Part shown: in pieces, positions 22,383 to 35,082 of the stretch
Layout of the letters: each line of letters opens with the position of its first letter
Position numbering within the stretch: the first letter of the stretch is position 1
Source of the DNA: Zygnema cylindricum
Taxonomy: Eukaryota; Streptophyta; Zygnematophyceae; Zygnematales; Zygnemataceae
NCBI GenBank assembly: GCA_037447655.1
Contig: JBBHKE010003123.1
Coordinates: 124,001 to 188,000 of the forward strand
DNA: 64,000 bases
Direction of reading: 5' to 3'
Notes under the pieces: generated by a model
What the model was told of the DNA's origin: nothing
The model's database searches: none
The model's input: the letters and a program-made list of their open reading frames with translations, nothing else
Translations under genes and position numbers: made by a program

Positions 22383-23415
22383 TGTAGAAATTAAAGTTAT
22401 TTTAGTACTTTCTAGGTTTTGTAAAATGCAAAAAAGAAGTAGTGGCAATCTGCCTCTAACTCCTCTCTCCAGCTCCCACACTTGTCCCAGTCACTGAAAG
22501 TTGGAGAGGGAGATAGAGCCATGGCAACCTATGCTATCCATACAGCGACAGACATTAGATTGGTAGATTTACCAAAATAGATATTGAAGGACCCGGGAAT
22601 TCAACCTGGTACCTGCAGTTCGTCAAAGCCGCTAGTAGCCGCTTGCCTTAGCCAACTAGTCCAAGATCAAGGTTATACGATATAGGGTTTGATAATTAAA
22701 TAAATACTCACACGTAGGCTATTTCATTCAAAAGGATATTTAAACATAGATACAATTTGTGTTGTACGGCGTACCGAACGTCCGAAACAGATACCGCGCA
22801 CTTTGTTTTGAAGACGAAACAAATATCGCGCAAGTATTTATGACGGCTATGATTGAAATCCGGTTTAATCAGACAAACGCGAAGCATGCCGAGATCGCGG
22901 AATATTTTTTCGGCGGTTTGCGGTCAACGTCACATCGATTGACACGTGGCACAACCCTATTGGAATACGGCATCTCTGGGGATTACAAGAACGAATCCAA
23001 AAATGACATATGTCGACTTGTTGGCCATGTCGTACAATGGCCGTACAGAAAGTACACCGTCACCTTTACCTTTCTGTACGACACAATAAAATGATTGGTA
23101 ACGTACTTTAGTAGATAGAGTTTTAGAGAGAGATAGGACTTGGAAACTTTTGATAGATTGGATCCTCTCTCCCAAGGAGCTTCTATACAAAGGTCAACTT
23201 TGACCCTCCATAACTTCCTGCTCAGGGGAGCATATTTAGAGATTATTTTTGCTATAGACTCAGAGGAGTCTTGTCTTCAGAGGGGTGAAGGTGATCAAAG
23301 ATTTTGTGTGTTAGGGTGGCAGTTATACTTGCTGAAACACAAAGAGGTCAAGGTTATCCTTGAGGATAAGTGTGAGCTGCCTACTTTGAGGACCAATAAA
23401 GGTCTTAGAGTTACA
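22383..23415 (+). repeat. Copia-A 3' LTR
   Basis: 1033 bp, begins TGTAGAAATTAAAG after AAAAGGAG and ends GAGTTACA. It is clearly diverged from the 5' copy by scattered substitutions, consistent with an old insertion. The reading frames inside (for example 22,759-23,094) are not genes. Confidence 0.85.
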
Positions 23416-26020
23416 CCCTCAAACTCTAGAAGCTGGAATGGAGAGAAGTCTTGGATTTCTCTTTACTGTCTCATCAGCTCCCCTTTCCACAGAAGCCGGT
23501 TTTGGTTCCTCCTCTTCTGTCTCCTCCAAATCTTTAGGAATATGTAAGGTTTCTAGTGGATCTCTTGTATCTTGGATCTCCCTTGAATGTGCAATCACTG
23601 TTTCACTCATGTCCCTTTCGGGAAAGACTGAGTTCTCCTAACTTTCAGACTCATATCTGATTCTTATTTTCTTGGTATATTTCATAGGATCAAATTACTT
23701 CCCTTCATCCAGAACAACTAGGTGATTGACCAAAATGATATCTTTCTTTGCTAAGTCATAAACTCTATATCCCTTGACATCCTCCTGATATCCTACAAAG
23801 TATCCAGGTTTTCCCTTATCATCTAGTTTCGAGTTTTTCCTATCCGTGTTAATACTGTAAACGTGACTACCAAATACTTTAAGGTGAGAGATATTTGGTT
23901 TCTTTCCAACCCATCTCTCATAAGGTGTCATTCTTTTTACGGTTGAGGTAAAGAATCTATTCTTTATGTAGCTGGCATAGTTCATGGCTTCTACCCAAAA
24001 TCTCTTTCCTATTTTCTTCTCGGCCAAGATACTGCATACACAATTTTTCTAGTGTTTGGTTCAACCTCTTAGCTACCGCATTTTGTTCCGGGTTATATGA
24101 TATAGTTTTCTAGTACTAAACTCCCTCTTCTCTCTTCTTTTCCTCAATCTCATTAGAGGTATATTTCCCCCCATTATCAATCTTTATTCTCTTGATGGGG
24201 GTTCAATGTAACTTCTCACGTTAAACTTTATATTCTTTGGAGTAAGTTGGTATTTGAGGTTTGTTTTTAGGAAGTACACTGTTGAGTATCTAGACCACTC
24301 ATCAATTATTGTCAACATATACCTCTTCCCTCCGACCGAAGGTACTTTTGCTAGTCCCCAAATATATGTGTGGACTAGATCTAATACTTTCTCACCCCTA
24401 CATGTGGCCGCTTTAGAAAAGGGAAGTCCGTGAGCCTTACCTTGAGCACAACCACTTCAATCATCCACCATTTCATTATCCCAAAACTGAATGCCTTTTA
24501 CTACACCAAGCTTGTTCATTTCCCTCAGCCTATCAAATCTAACATGCTCCAACCGCTTTTGCCAAATCATCAACTTTAGAACACCAACACAGTAAGCATT
24601 CTTCTTTTCATTTCTCAGGTTAAGCCTAAACATTCCCTGGCAACCCTTATCAGTCGTGAAGTAGACTTCATCCCTATACTTAGTTTTAAAGACTCCCTTT
24701 CTAGTGAAGGTATCAAACTCTTTGTCATCTAACACAGACGTAGAGACAAGAATTTTACTCAGTTAAAGAATGTAGAGTACATCTGAGAAGGTGAGTATAC
24801 AAGTCTTACCCTTCACTAAGACTTTCAGATCTACCGACCCCACTAGATCCGTAGTAACCACTCTCCCATCCCCATAGTCTACCTCTATAGTAAAGATATT
24901 TCTTAGCTTAGTAAAGAGGTGCTTATTACGACACATATGCATGGATGCACCTGAGTCGATGATCCATCCTTCTTGTGGAGCTCCTTGAAGCTCCCCATCC
25001 TCCTCCTCAGAGGACTCGTCCTTTGTCTCTCATTTTATTTTTTTGACCATAAGTGCCTTCTTCTACCCTCCGGAAGAACCCCCTCTATGGTTATGTTGGA
25101 GCCTTCACACCTTCACACAATTTGCTATAAAGGGTCCCAACTTTTTGCAAAAGTGACAAGGACCCATTAGGGGCCTCGGTCCTCTAGACTGATCTTTCTC
25201 TCCTTTGTACCATTTCTTCGGATCCTTCCCCCACTGGTGTGCTATTGCAGGTAGAGCTTGGATGCTCTTTCCCCCTCTCCTAATCTCAATTGTGTTCTCC
25301 TACACAGGTATCATCCGGACCACTGTGTTTCATTTCCATGAACTGTCAGTCATTTCTTGTGTTGGGTACCCAATGTTTTCATACTCGTTGGGTAACTTCA
25401 AGATGAGAGTGTTAACTTTCATCTTCATTATACCTTTCCACGCGGCACTCTCCATCTCTATATACACACAAGAGAGATGATTACAGTAGTCTAACATCTT
25501 TCCCCCTTTGTAAGTATAATTCCCTAACTTTTGTTATGCCAACTAGAGCTCCTGCGTAGTACAAGCTCTATTGATTTCCACCAAACTCACCCAAAACTCC
25601 TTGTCCTTGTAAATGTGAAGGTGGGGGGTTGCGAAAGCGTGAGTGTGGTGTCTTAGAATGAAATTTTTAGCAGCCATGTTGGTGTCTTCCCACGTTTGGG
25701 TATCGTTCTCCGCGCTCTTTATGGCTGCCCCTTCGGGTGCCGTGGTAATAAGAGCAATAGGAGTAAGAAGTGTCTCCTTCTCTTTCCCTTTTTCGGACAC
25801 ACTACTGTCCCCATCATCTGCCTCCTCTGGTGAAACAGATGCTGTTGCAGAAAACCTTATTCCACCAAACGTTGTTGGAGTTCTTTGAGGTGGACGTTTC
25901 ACTTGTCCATTTACAATATCCCAGTATCGTTTTTCCCACAAAGCCCTTGTCATCATGGCTTCCAAATAGATGAACCCAGATCCATTTAAGATGGGCACCC
26001 TAGAGGGTGGGCCCATAACT
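23416..26020 (-). pseudogene. Copia-1 gag-protease-integrase (5' half)
   Basis: Minus-strand frames: gag from MEDTKLQVMGPPSRVPIL (ATG near 26,038, inside the LTR) through RALWEKRYWDIVNGQVKRPP and an acidic linker. Remnants of the zinc knuckle and protease follow (near 25.1-24.9 kb), then integrase with KRLEHVRFDRLREMNKLGV and FWVEAMNYASYIKNRFFT, and the RT-proximal linker up to 23,416. Several frameshifts and stops are present. The first bases after the LTR (26,020-26,006) are AGTTATGGGCCCACC, the half-tRNA primer site with one mismatch. Confidence 0.75.
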
Positions 26021-27009
26021 TGCAATTTTGTGTCCTCCATTGGACTACAGAATTCATAAAGCCCCAATGTAGTTTTTAACTATCCCAATTTCAACCACAA
26101 TCACTACTGCCCAAGCAATTAAGTTGATAGTTTGACTGCACCCTTGAGTAGTCTAGACTCCCTTGGGTCCGTAGCAAAAGAAATCAGTGAAAACAATTAA
26201 CCAACTGATAAGTTATGAGATGGCAAAAATACCAATTTATACAAACTCTCAAAGAGAGAGGTGATTGTCTACTAAAAAATGTTAAGTTCTACTTCCCTCT
26301 CACAACCCCTATCTACTAAAATAGGATCTTATCAAATAATTGTATAGTATAGAAATGTACTATGACCGGATGTCTTTTCTGTACCTCTTGTGTATGACAA
26401 GGCCATTGAGTGGATGCGTGTCCATATTTTACTCGTCCTTATGTTGTCCGGAATTCTCGCAACCAAACATTATCTCTCCATGTGGCGCTAGGTTATGCCA
26501 TGTCAAAAAACACCAAAGTGACCATTCCGGGATCTCGGCGACGATGTATGCCGTAGGATAAAAAACCGACATTAAATGGTAGCTGTCGAAACAAATGTCT
26601 GATTCGTTTGTTTCGTGCGGGATCATGTTCGCACTAAATATTAACTAGTTATATGTCCCTTCATTCGTAATTTCCGTTAATCGTTTTAAAAATCATAACA
26701 TAGTTTAAATAATTATCACACCCTATGTATTTTAACGAACTCGTACGATAGACCGGTTAGAGCTAACGCTTACTCCTCGCTCTACCGGTCGGAGGATTTA
26801 GTCATGGCGGACTTAACTTTTTGTTGAGAGTGATTTATGTCACTCTTTAGTCTTGCCTATGGATGTGAGGCAGCCATAGCTGAAGTACTCTCTCTCTCTC
26901 TCTCTTTCAGTAACTTCTACAAGTATTGGGGATAGAGGAAAGAGGTGGAAGCAGACTGCATGTGCTTTTTCTTTTCAATTTCTACTAAGCTATCAGACCT
27001 ATAAAATAC
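26021..27009 (-). repeat. Middle LTR of the copia tandem
   Basis: Serves as 5' LTR of copia-1 (gag and primer site adjoin at 26,020). Copia-4 pol adjoins on the other side at 27,010, but the last bases of pol, the purine tract and the first LTR bases are deleted there (pol reads into GTATTTTATAGG). It contains tRNA-like GGTTAGAGC (near 26,756) and a (TC)n run near 26,889. Confidence 0.75.
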
Positions 27010-30000
27010 TCCATATGTCAGCCACCATTTCTTCATCAAACCTATACACAAGATTTACAATTTTATTTTCAACTTTTTCCCTCACGAAGCTCAATCTTAT
27101 ATCTATATGTTTAGCTTTGAAATGAAGTTTTCGATTGGCTGCAATTGCAATGGCAGCCTGATTATCACAAAAGACTTGATGCACTCCCTCCTTCACATAC
27201 CTCACTTTTTGCAACAAGAGCATGACCGACATTGAACTCTTTCACAGCAAAACAAGAGGCCATATACTCAACCTCCATAGTAGATTGGCAACCACCTTTT
27301 GTTGTTTGCTGCTCCAAAAACAAGCACCTTCCCCCATATACAACACATACCCAAAAGTGCATCTTCTCATATGTGCATCCCCATAACTGGCATCACTCGA
27401 AGTAGTGATATCAGTGTGCTCCCCTCTCAAATGCAACCTTAAAACTCTGGTTTCCACCAGATATCTCATGACTCTCTTGGCTGCCTCCCTGTCTTTTTTC
27501 CTAGGATTATTAAGACTCCAACGGAGTACTCCAACTGTTGCCGCTATGTTCGGCCTGGTACAGTTCATAAAGTATATTAGACTTTTAACAACCTGCTTGT
27601 AAGGGATAGAATTTATAAACTCTTTCTCTTCTAGACTAATTTGATCATCTAAGGTTATCACTCCTCCTTTTTTACATTTTGAACACTTACTTTATTCAAG
27701 CACATGGGAGTGGTACAATTGTTTGTTTTTTCCATCTGAAATTTCTTAAGCATATATCTTATAGCTTCTTTCTAAGTAAGTCTACTGATCCTTTTCCCCA
27801 TATCTCTCTCCATTTGAATCCCCAAAATATATCTTGCCTCCCCTAAATCCTTCATATCAAATATGCTTTTAAGATATTTGTTTAACTTTTTGATCTTTTC
27901 CAAAGACTTACTTAAACCAGCAGATCATCCACATAAAATGCAATAAAAATCACACCATTCTCATCTTCAAACATATAGATAGAATGGTCAGAGCTGATCT
28001 GGATATTTCCTAGACCGGTGAGAAACTCATCTAGTTTCTTATTCCACTGTCGGAGAGCGTGCCTCAGCCCATATAAAGACTTTATGAGCCTCCAGACTTT
28101 GCTCTCTTCTCCTTCCAACAGGAACCCCTCTAGTTACCGCATGAAAATTTTTTCCTCTAATTCACCATTGAGAAAGGCGGTCTTAATATCCATTTGGTGT
28201 ATTTCCATGTTTTCGGTTGCTGCTAGACTGAGGAGAATCCTTACTGATGGGAACTGAGCAACAAGAGCAAAAGTCTCTTCATAGTCAATCCCCTCTTTTT
28301 GGGTGAACCTTTTTGCTACCAACCGAGCATTATATATTTCAATGTTATTATGTGGGTTCAGTTTTTGTTTAACCACCTATTTACAAACAATAGGTTTTCT
28401 GTCTAGAGGACAGTCCGCTAGTTCCCAAGTATTTGCTTCCATGATGGAGGCTATCTCATTATTTATTGCTCTAATCCAACTATCTTTCTCCTAACTCTTC
28501 ATTGGCTCCGAGTATGAATGTGGCTCATCTAGGTGAGATAACTTAGTTACCTTATGAGGGGCTTGTTTTTCTTGTATCATTTTGCTGCTCATTCTCCCTC
28601 CCTCAAACTCTGAAGCATGAATGGAGAGAAGTCTTAAATTTCTCCTTAGTGTCTTATCGGCTCCCCTTTCCATGGAAGTTGGTGTTGGTTCATTGTCTTC
28701 TGTCTCCTCCAAGTCTTTTAAAATATGTGAGGTTTCCGGTGGATCTCTTGTATCTTGTATCTCCCTTGAATGTGCAATCACTATTTCACTCATGTCCTTT
28801 TCGAGAAAGACCAAGTTCTCCTCATTTTCAGACTCAAATCTGATTCTTATCTTCTTGGTATATTTCAAGGGATCAAATGACTTCCCTTCATCCATGACAA
28901 TTAGGTGTTTTACTAGAATGATATCTTTCTTTGCTAACTCATAGACTTTAAATCGCTTGACATTCTCATCATATCCTACAAAGTATTCAAGTTTTCCTTT
29001 ATCAACTAGTTTCGCGTTTTTCCTAACCATGTCAAAACTGTAAACGTGGCTACCGAATACTTTAAGGTGAGAGATATTTGGTTTCTTTGCGACCCATCTC
29101 ATATAAGGTGTCATTCCTTTTACGGCTGAGGTAAGGACCTATTTTTTGATGTAGTTAGCATAGTTTATGGCTTCTTCCCAAAATCTCTTTCCTATTTTCT
29201 TCTCGGCCAACATAGTGCATACACTATCTTCTATTGTGCATTTCAACCTCTCATCTACCGCATTTTGTTCCGGGTTATATAGTACAATTTTCTGGTAATG
29301 AACTCCCTCATCTCTCAAGTATTCTTCAAACTGGTTAGAGGTATATTCCCCCCCATTATCAATCCTTATTCTCTTGATGGGGGTTCAATGCAACTTCTCA
29401 CGTTAGGCTTTATATTCTTTGAAGTAAGTTGGTGTTTGAGGTTTGTTTTTAGGAAGTACACTCTAGATTATCTAGAAAACTCATCAGTTATTGTCAACAT
29501 AAACTTCTTCCCTCTGATCGAAGGTACTTTTGCAGGTCGCCAGATATCACTGTGGACAAGATCTAGTACTTTCTCACCCCTATATGTGGCGGCTTTGGGA
29601 AAGAAAAGTCTATGAGCCTTACCTTGAGCACAACCACTATAATCATCCACCATTTCATTATCCCCAAACGGAATGCCATCTACTACTTCAAGCTTGTTCA
29701 TTTCCCTCAGCCTATCAAAATTTACATGCTCTAACCGCTTATGCCAAATCATCAACTTTAGAACACCAACATAGTAAGCATTCTTCTTTTCATTACTCAC
29801 GTTAAGCATAAACATTCCTTGGCTACCCTTATTTTCTGTGAAGTAGACTTCATCCCCATACTTAGCTGTAAATACTCCCTTTCTAGTGAAGGTATCAAAC
29901 TCTTTGTCATCTAACACAAACGTAGAGACAAGATTTTTACTTTGTTGAGGAATGTAGAGTACATCTGAGAAGGTGAGTATAGAAGTCTTACCCTCCACTA

Positions 30001-31267
30001 AGAATTTCAAATCAACCGACCCCACTAGATATGTAGTAACCACTCTTCGATCCCCATAGTCTACCTCTAAAGAAAGGATCTTTCTAAGCTTAGTAAAGAG
30101 GTGCTTATCACGACACAAATGCATCGATCCACCTAAGTCGATGATCCATCTTTCATGTAGAGCTTCTTGAATTGCTTTGAGAGCACACTTCTATTTTCGA
30201 TGGATCTCTTTCTCCTCTAGACTCTCGTCAAGAAGAAGCTCCCCATCCTCCTCTTTTGAGGACGCGTTCTCTATCTCTCCTTTCACTTTTGTGACTAGAA
30301 GTGCCTTCTTCTTCCCTCCGAAAGAACCCCTCCATGGTTCTCTTAGAGCCTCAGCTCCGCCAGCTTCACACAATCTGCTATGAAGTGACTCAGCTTCTTA
30401 CAAAAGTGACAAAGACCTTTAAGGGGCCTCGGTCCTCCAGACTGATCTCTCTCTCTTTTGTACAATTTTTTTGGATCCTTCCCCCACCGTTTTGCTCCTA
30501 TAGCTATAGCTTGGATGCTCTTTCCCCCTATCCTAATATCATTTGTGTTCTCCTACACAAGTATCATCGTGTGTTCCACTTCCGTGAACTGTTAGTCATT
30601 TCTTGTACTTAGTACACAATGTTTTCATACTCGTCGGGTAACTTCATGATGAGAGTGTTAACTTTCATCTTCATTGTACCGGTCCACGCGGCACTCTCCA
30701 TCTCCATATAGAAACAAGAGAAATCATTACAGCAAATTAACATCTTTTCCCCTTTATAAGTATAATTCCCTAACTTTTGTTCTGCCAACTGGAGCACCTT
30801 AGTAGTACCAGCTCTATTGATTTCCGCCAAACTCACCCAAAACTCCTCGGCTTTGTAAATGTGAAGTTGGCGGGTTGCTAAAGCCTGAGTGAGGTGTCTT
30901 AGAATGAAATTTTTGGCAACCATGTTGGTGTCTTCCCATGTTTGGGTATCGTTCTCCGCGCTCTTTATGGCCGCCCCTACGGGTGCCGTGGTAATAAGAG
31001 CAATAGGAGTAAGAGGTGTTTCCTTCTCTTTCCCTTTTTCGGACACACTGCTGTCCCCATCATCTGCCTCCTCTGGTGCAGCAGATGTTGTTGCAGAAAA
31101 CCTTATTCCACCAAACCTTGTTGGAGTTCCCTGAGGTGGACGTTTCACTTGTCCACTTACAATATTCCAGTATCGTTTTTCCCACAAAGCCCTTGTCATC
31201 ATGGCTTCCAAATAGTTGAACCTAGATCCATTTAAGATTGGGCATCCTAGAGGGTGGGCCCATAACT
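27010..31267 (-). pseudogene. Copia-4 gag-pol interior
   Basis: Minus-strand pieces run gag to RNase H. Gag (31,285 to about 30.6 kb) includes MMTRALWEKRYWNIVSGQVK and a zinc-knuckle remnant near 30.4 kb. The protease/linker MHLCRDKHLFTKLRKI follows (30.1 kb), then integrase with HKRLEHVNFDRLREMNKL, YSGCAQGKAHRLFFPKAATY and DLVHSDIWRPAKVPS. A linker ORF (29,114-28,491) precedes the RT blocks MDIKTAFLNGELEEKIFM and YVDDLLV (27.9-28.2 kb) and RNase H SDASYGDAHMRRCTFGYVLY (27.4 kb). Frames shift repeatedly, so it is inactive. The primer site AGTTATGGGCCCACC occupies 31,267-31,253. Confidence 0.8.
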
Positions 31268-31643
31268 TGCAATTTTGTGTCCTCCATTGGACTACAAAAT
31301 TCAGGAAGCCTGAAGGTAGTTTTTAACTAACCCAATTTCAACCACAATAACTACTGCCCAAGCAGTTAAGTTGATAGTTTGACTGCACCTTTGTTTATTC
31401 TGGACTCCGTTGAGTCCGTGGCAAAAACAATCACTGAAAACGGCCAACCAACCGATAAGTTATGAGGTGGCAAAGATCCCAATTTTTACAAACTCTCAAT
31501 GAGAGAGGTGATTGTCTACTAAAAAATGCTAAGTTTTACTTCCCTCTTAGAACCCCTATCTAATAAAATACGATCTAATCAAATAAATGTATAGTACAGA
31601 AAGGTACTAGAACCGATGTTTTTTCTGTACGTCTTTTGTACGA

Positions 31644-32732
31644 TGAAATTCTATGGGCTCCATTGCCCACAGATTTCGCAGATCCAAAAGAAGCTAATCT
31701 AGATAGTGCACACTCCAAGTTGATATAAACCCCAATGAATGATCTCTTGACAATCAAAACCCCAATACACCTTCACCCTAGTGAAGAGAAGACCTTTTGT
31801 GTGCTCAGTTCCACCACAGAATGCAAAGCTTGAATATGTGTTTTGGACAATATTCCCCACTTTGACTTTCCCACTAAATAAGTGCCACCCTGGCACGCAA
31901 AGACCCTGACCGACTACTCCCCTGTGTAGCTTAGACTCCCCTGAGTCCGCAACAAAAAGAATCATTGAATTTGCTCACATGAGCATTAAGTTATGGCTGG
32001 TCAAAGATGACCTTTATAGTTACAAGCTCTCTTAGAGAGAGGTACCGAAATATCACTAAGTCTTAGTCTGCCTACTCATGACTACCTACTACTAAACCCT
32101 AGTCCAATAGGAACACTATATAGTACAAGGAGGTACGATGGGCGATGTACTTATTGTACGACCATTGTACGACATGGTCTACAAGGTGACATGTGCCAAA
32201 TCGGGAGCTATGGTTCCGCCTCCCATCTTCTCCGGTGTCAAATAATGTGGCGCCACGTGGCACCGCGTGACGCTATCCCCAAAGGCCGCCGAAAGCTTAT
32301 TGCGGGTGGCGGCTGTAATGGTGGCCGTCCGATCAGTTATATTTATAGGGCTTCGATTGGCTTCCATGCATGAATTGATTAATGCACGTTTTCGTTAGTC
32401 TGCTGCGAATTAGTCCTTTGAATCAATAGCTAAATATGCGTGAAACGTTTCGTTTGTTTAAATACATAATGGATAAGACGTTGGTCTACTTAGTAGCCTA
32501 CAGACCCCGGTTCAAATCCGGCCAGCGGCAGTATTTTGCTAAAACTAGTAAAAACTTTCTAATTCATTCTGCCTCCTTCTAAATGATGCGGCAACCATGG
32601 CGTGCCTTTGGTCCTCTCTTTCTCTCTCTATTTACATTCAAACTAAAATATAGAAGTGAACTATTAGTCACCTCTTTTCAACACTCTACTTATTTTTCCA
32701 ATACAGACCTAGAAAATACATAAATTTCAACA
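31644..32732 (-). repeat. Solo LTR of the copia-C family
   Basis: The plus strand starts TGAAATTCTATGGGCTCC and ends AAATTTCAACA, the reverse complement of the copia-C LTR ends, flanked by perfect TACGA duplications. No interior sequence remains, the usual product of LTR-LTR recombination. At 1089 bp it is shorter than the 1305-bp copia-C LTRs and well diverged. Confidence 0.85.
32462..32531 (+). other. tRNA-like sequence inside the solo LTR (antisense to the LTR)
   Basis: It contains TAATGGATAAGACG, resembling an Arg-tRNA D-arm, an exact B-box GGTTCAAATCC (32,509-32,519) within a 4-bp T-stem (CCGG/CCGG), a 3' acceptor-like CCAGCGGCA, and a T4 run just downstream. The matching 5' acceptor strand is absent, so it is not a functional tRNA gene. 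The same position in the other copia LTRs holds degenerate versions (minus strand near 17,225, 22,595, 35,308, 38,489, 46,045, 51,279). Confidence 0.5.
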
Positions 32733-33370
32733 TACGACAAGGCCATTGAGTGGATGCGTGTCCAAATTTTACTCGTACTGATGTTCTCCGGAATTCTCGC
32801 AACCAAATATTATCTCTCCACGTGGTGCCAGGATATGCCACGTCAAAAAATGCCAAAGTGACCATTCTGGGATCTCGGAGACGATGTGTGCCGTATGCTT
32901 AAAAACCAACATTAAATAGCAGCTGTCAAACTAAATGTCTGATTCATTTGTTTCGTGCGGGATCATGTTCGCACTAAATATTAACTAGTTATATGTCCCT
33001 TCATTCGTATTTTCCGTTAATCGATTTAAAGATCATAACATAGTTTAAGTAATTATCACACCCTATGTATTTTAACGAACTCCTACAACAGACAGGTTAG
33101 ACCTAACGACTACGCGTTCCTTTACTGGTCGGAGGTTGGAGTTTTCCCAGACTCAACCTTTTGTTGAGAGTGACTTATGTCACTTTTAGTCCTACCTATG
33201 GAGTTGAGGCAGCCATGGCTCCACTACTCTCTCTCTCCTTCCGTGACTACAAGGAATATGGGGGATAGAGAAAAGAGGTGAAGGCAGACTGCGTGTGCTT
33301 TTTCTTTTCTTTTTCTACTAGGCTATTAGACCTAGAAAATACTCTATAAATGTAATGAATTCAATAGGTT

Positions 33371-35077
33371 CAACTCCCTTGTACGCGTGTTGCGTCTGCC
33401 CCCCCGGTGAGGCTGAGTGTCCGCACTTTGCTTAAACATATACAACAATACTAGAGCATAGATATCGCATTCGTGAACCCAAGAATCGTCCTCCGCGCCA
33501 TAACCTTTCCATCGATCTTGATATTGAGTACTGCGGGAATGTCTGTGGCGTAGTTGGCGAGATTGTAGAATGTTCTCCACCTCATACTCATCAGGAGTAC
33601 CCTGAATTGGCGGCAAAGGTGTATGTTAGAGGCAATTTGGAAAAACCGAATTGGGGTCACGAAACGGTTTGAGGAGCGAAACATTGAAAACATTATGGAT
33701 ATTCTAAGCTTGTGGAATGTCGAGTTTGTAGGTAACTTTGTTCACCTTCGCTAAGATTGTGAATGGCTGGGTAACTTAGGTGCCAACTTACGAGAAAGGG
33801 CACTTGGGAGAGACACGTTTGTCATCCGTAGGCGAATCTTATCTGTAACTTTTAAGACAATGCCCTTTCAATGTGCGTCGGCATTTTATTTTTGATGTTC
33901 TGCGCCTGTTGAACAGCCTTCGCCACTTTATCCAGGTTTACGTGAAGCGTGCATATCAAGTCCAATGCAGCAGAAGTGTTACAGTTGGCGGTTGGTAGAT
34001 TTTGAGGAAGAAAGTGTTGCCTTCGTTTCAAAGAAAACGGCGTAGCGTTCGTTGACAAATGAATCGCACTATTGTACGCCACCTCAAGCGCTGTCAAATA
34101 GGCAGCCCAATCTGTATGCTGCACCGACACATAAGCTCGTAGGGAATCCTCCAATCTCTTTTTCATTCGTTCAGCCTGTCCATCCGTTTCAGGATGATAC
34201 GCTGTGGACATAGCCAACAACATCCTGCATAGCTCAAACATACCTTCCTAGAAGTGGCTAATAAATTTCCGTCACGATCGGTGACGATCTCTTTCGGAAG
34301 TCCATGGTGCTGGAAAATCTCTTTGAATAATAGTTTTGCCACATTTCGAGCCGTTGTTGTTGATTTCGTAAGCAAAAAGTGCGTCATTTTTGTAAGATAA
34401 TCCACGACGACAAATATGGAGCCGTACCCTTCTGGAACCAATCAAAGAGCAACAATAAAGTCCATTGAGATCGCTTCCCACGAAGCGGATGGTGTCGGCA
34501 AAGGTTGTAGTAACCCTTGATTACCCGGATCCGATTTGTTCCTATTACACGAGTCGCAAGTGTAGACATATTTTGCAACATCCTTTGTCATATTTGGCCT
34601 GTAATATGCCTCAACAATTCTTGCGATAGTTTTGTCGGGTCCGAAATGTCCGCTGAGGGGTTCATCGTTATTCATCTGCAGTATCATATGTTATAACTCT
34701 AGATTTGTCATAATATAGAACTAGATTGTCTGATTCGGCTTGTACCGCCACATACCGTTTGCGGTTTGAACCAAAATTTTCTTTTGACTAGCTTCGCAAT
34801 TGTATGGTCGCCATCGTACGCGGCCTTAATTTTGTCTAGCCATTGTTCATCAACGGTGGTTGCGAAACCTGCTCCATTGTGGCCGCAGCATCACCTAGCC
34901 TACTCAAAAGAGCATCTGTCAGATTTATCTTGCATGGCTTGTATTCTATGGATAACTGCGGTCTAAAGGTTTGGAGATAGGTCATCCATCAAACTTATTT
35001 CTTGGATAGCTTCGGTTGTGTTTATAGATACTGTAACGCATGGTGGTCCGTAACTACAGTGATCGGCTTCCCTTAGA
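33371..35077 (-). pseudogene. Gypsy-1 integrase and chromodomain
   Basis: Minus strand, three frames. The zinc-binding N-terminus (GHFGPDKTIARIVEAYYR, CDSCNRNK) is near 34.6 kb. The catalytic core has MDFIVAL, IFVVVDYLTKM, IVTDRDGN and STAYHPETDGQAERM, so both Asp and the Glu of the DD35E triad are visible. AYNSAIHLSTNATPFSL follows. The C-terminal chromodomain is at about 33,595-33,455 (YEVENILQSRQLRHRHSRST, then QDRWKGYGAEDDSWVHECDI), a module thought to guide integration to methylated-histone chromatin. Frameshifts separate the pieces. The copia tandem truncates it at 33,370. Confidence 0.85.
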
Positions 35078-35082
35078 CGTAA

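Larger units (their letters stand above)
17008..23415 (+). mobile_element. Copia-A: complete Ty1/copia element nested in copia-1
   Basis: Full element with LTRs 17,008-18,042 and 22,383-23,415, starting TGTAGAAATT and ending TTACA, flanked by CCCTA (17,003-17,007) and CCCTC (23,416-23,420). Removing it rejoins the copia-1 sequence, as shown by the uninterrupted homologue at about 28,575-28,620. A half-tRNA-type primer site lies at 18,043-18,057 and a purine tract AAAAGGAG ends at 22,382. The polyprotein is riddled with stops, so it is an old copy. Confidence 0.85.
14713..33365 (-). mobile_element. Tandem copia array: LTR-internal-LTR-internal-LTR, minus strand
   Basis: Three LTRs of one family (remnant 14,713-14,780; 26,021-27,009; 31,268-33,365 interrupted) separate two copia interiors, copia-1 (to 26,020) and copia-4 (27,010-31,267). 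The flanks CGGTT (14,708-14,712) and AGGTT (33,366-33,370) match at 4 of 5 bases, and joining them restores the gypsy-1 frame around the site. Copia-1 is further interrupted by copia-A and by a 690-bp insertion. Sharing of the middle LTR suggests unequal recombination between LTRs of related copies. All frames are broken. Confidence 0.75.
31268..33365 (-). repeat. Copia-4 5' LTR, split by a solo LTR
   Basis: Pieces 31,268-31,643 and 32,738-33,365 together (about 1004 bp) align with 26,021-27,009. The insertion duplicated TACGA (31,639-31,643 and 32,733-32,737). The right boundary against gypsy-1 is uncertain by a few bases because the expected terminal TG is not clear. Confidence 0.75.

Noticed and set aside
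22759-23094. Apparent 111-residue protein, and similar frames at 46,655-46,891, 51,890-52,108 and 35,575-35,760
   Set aside because: All lie wholly inside copia LTRs and recur in each LTR copy with frame breaks. They are LTR sequence, not genes.
32462-32531. Functional tRNA-Arg gene
   Set aside because: The 5' acceptor strand is missing and the anticodon arm does not fold properly. Kept only as a tRNA-like module.
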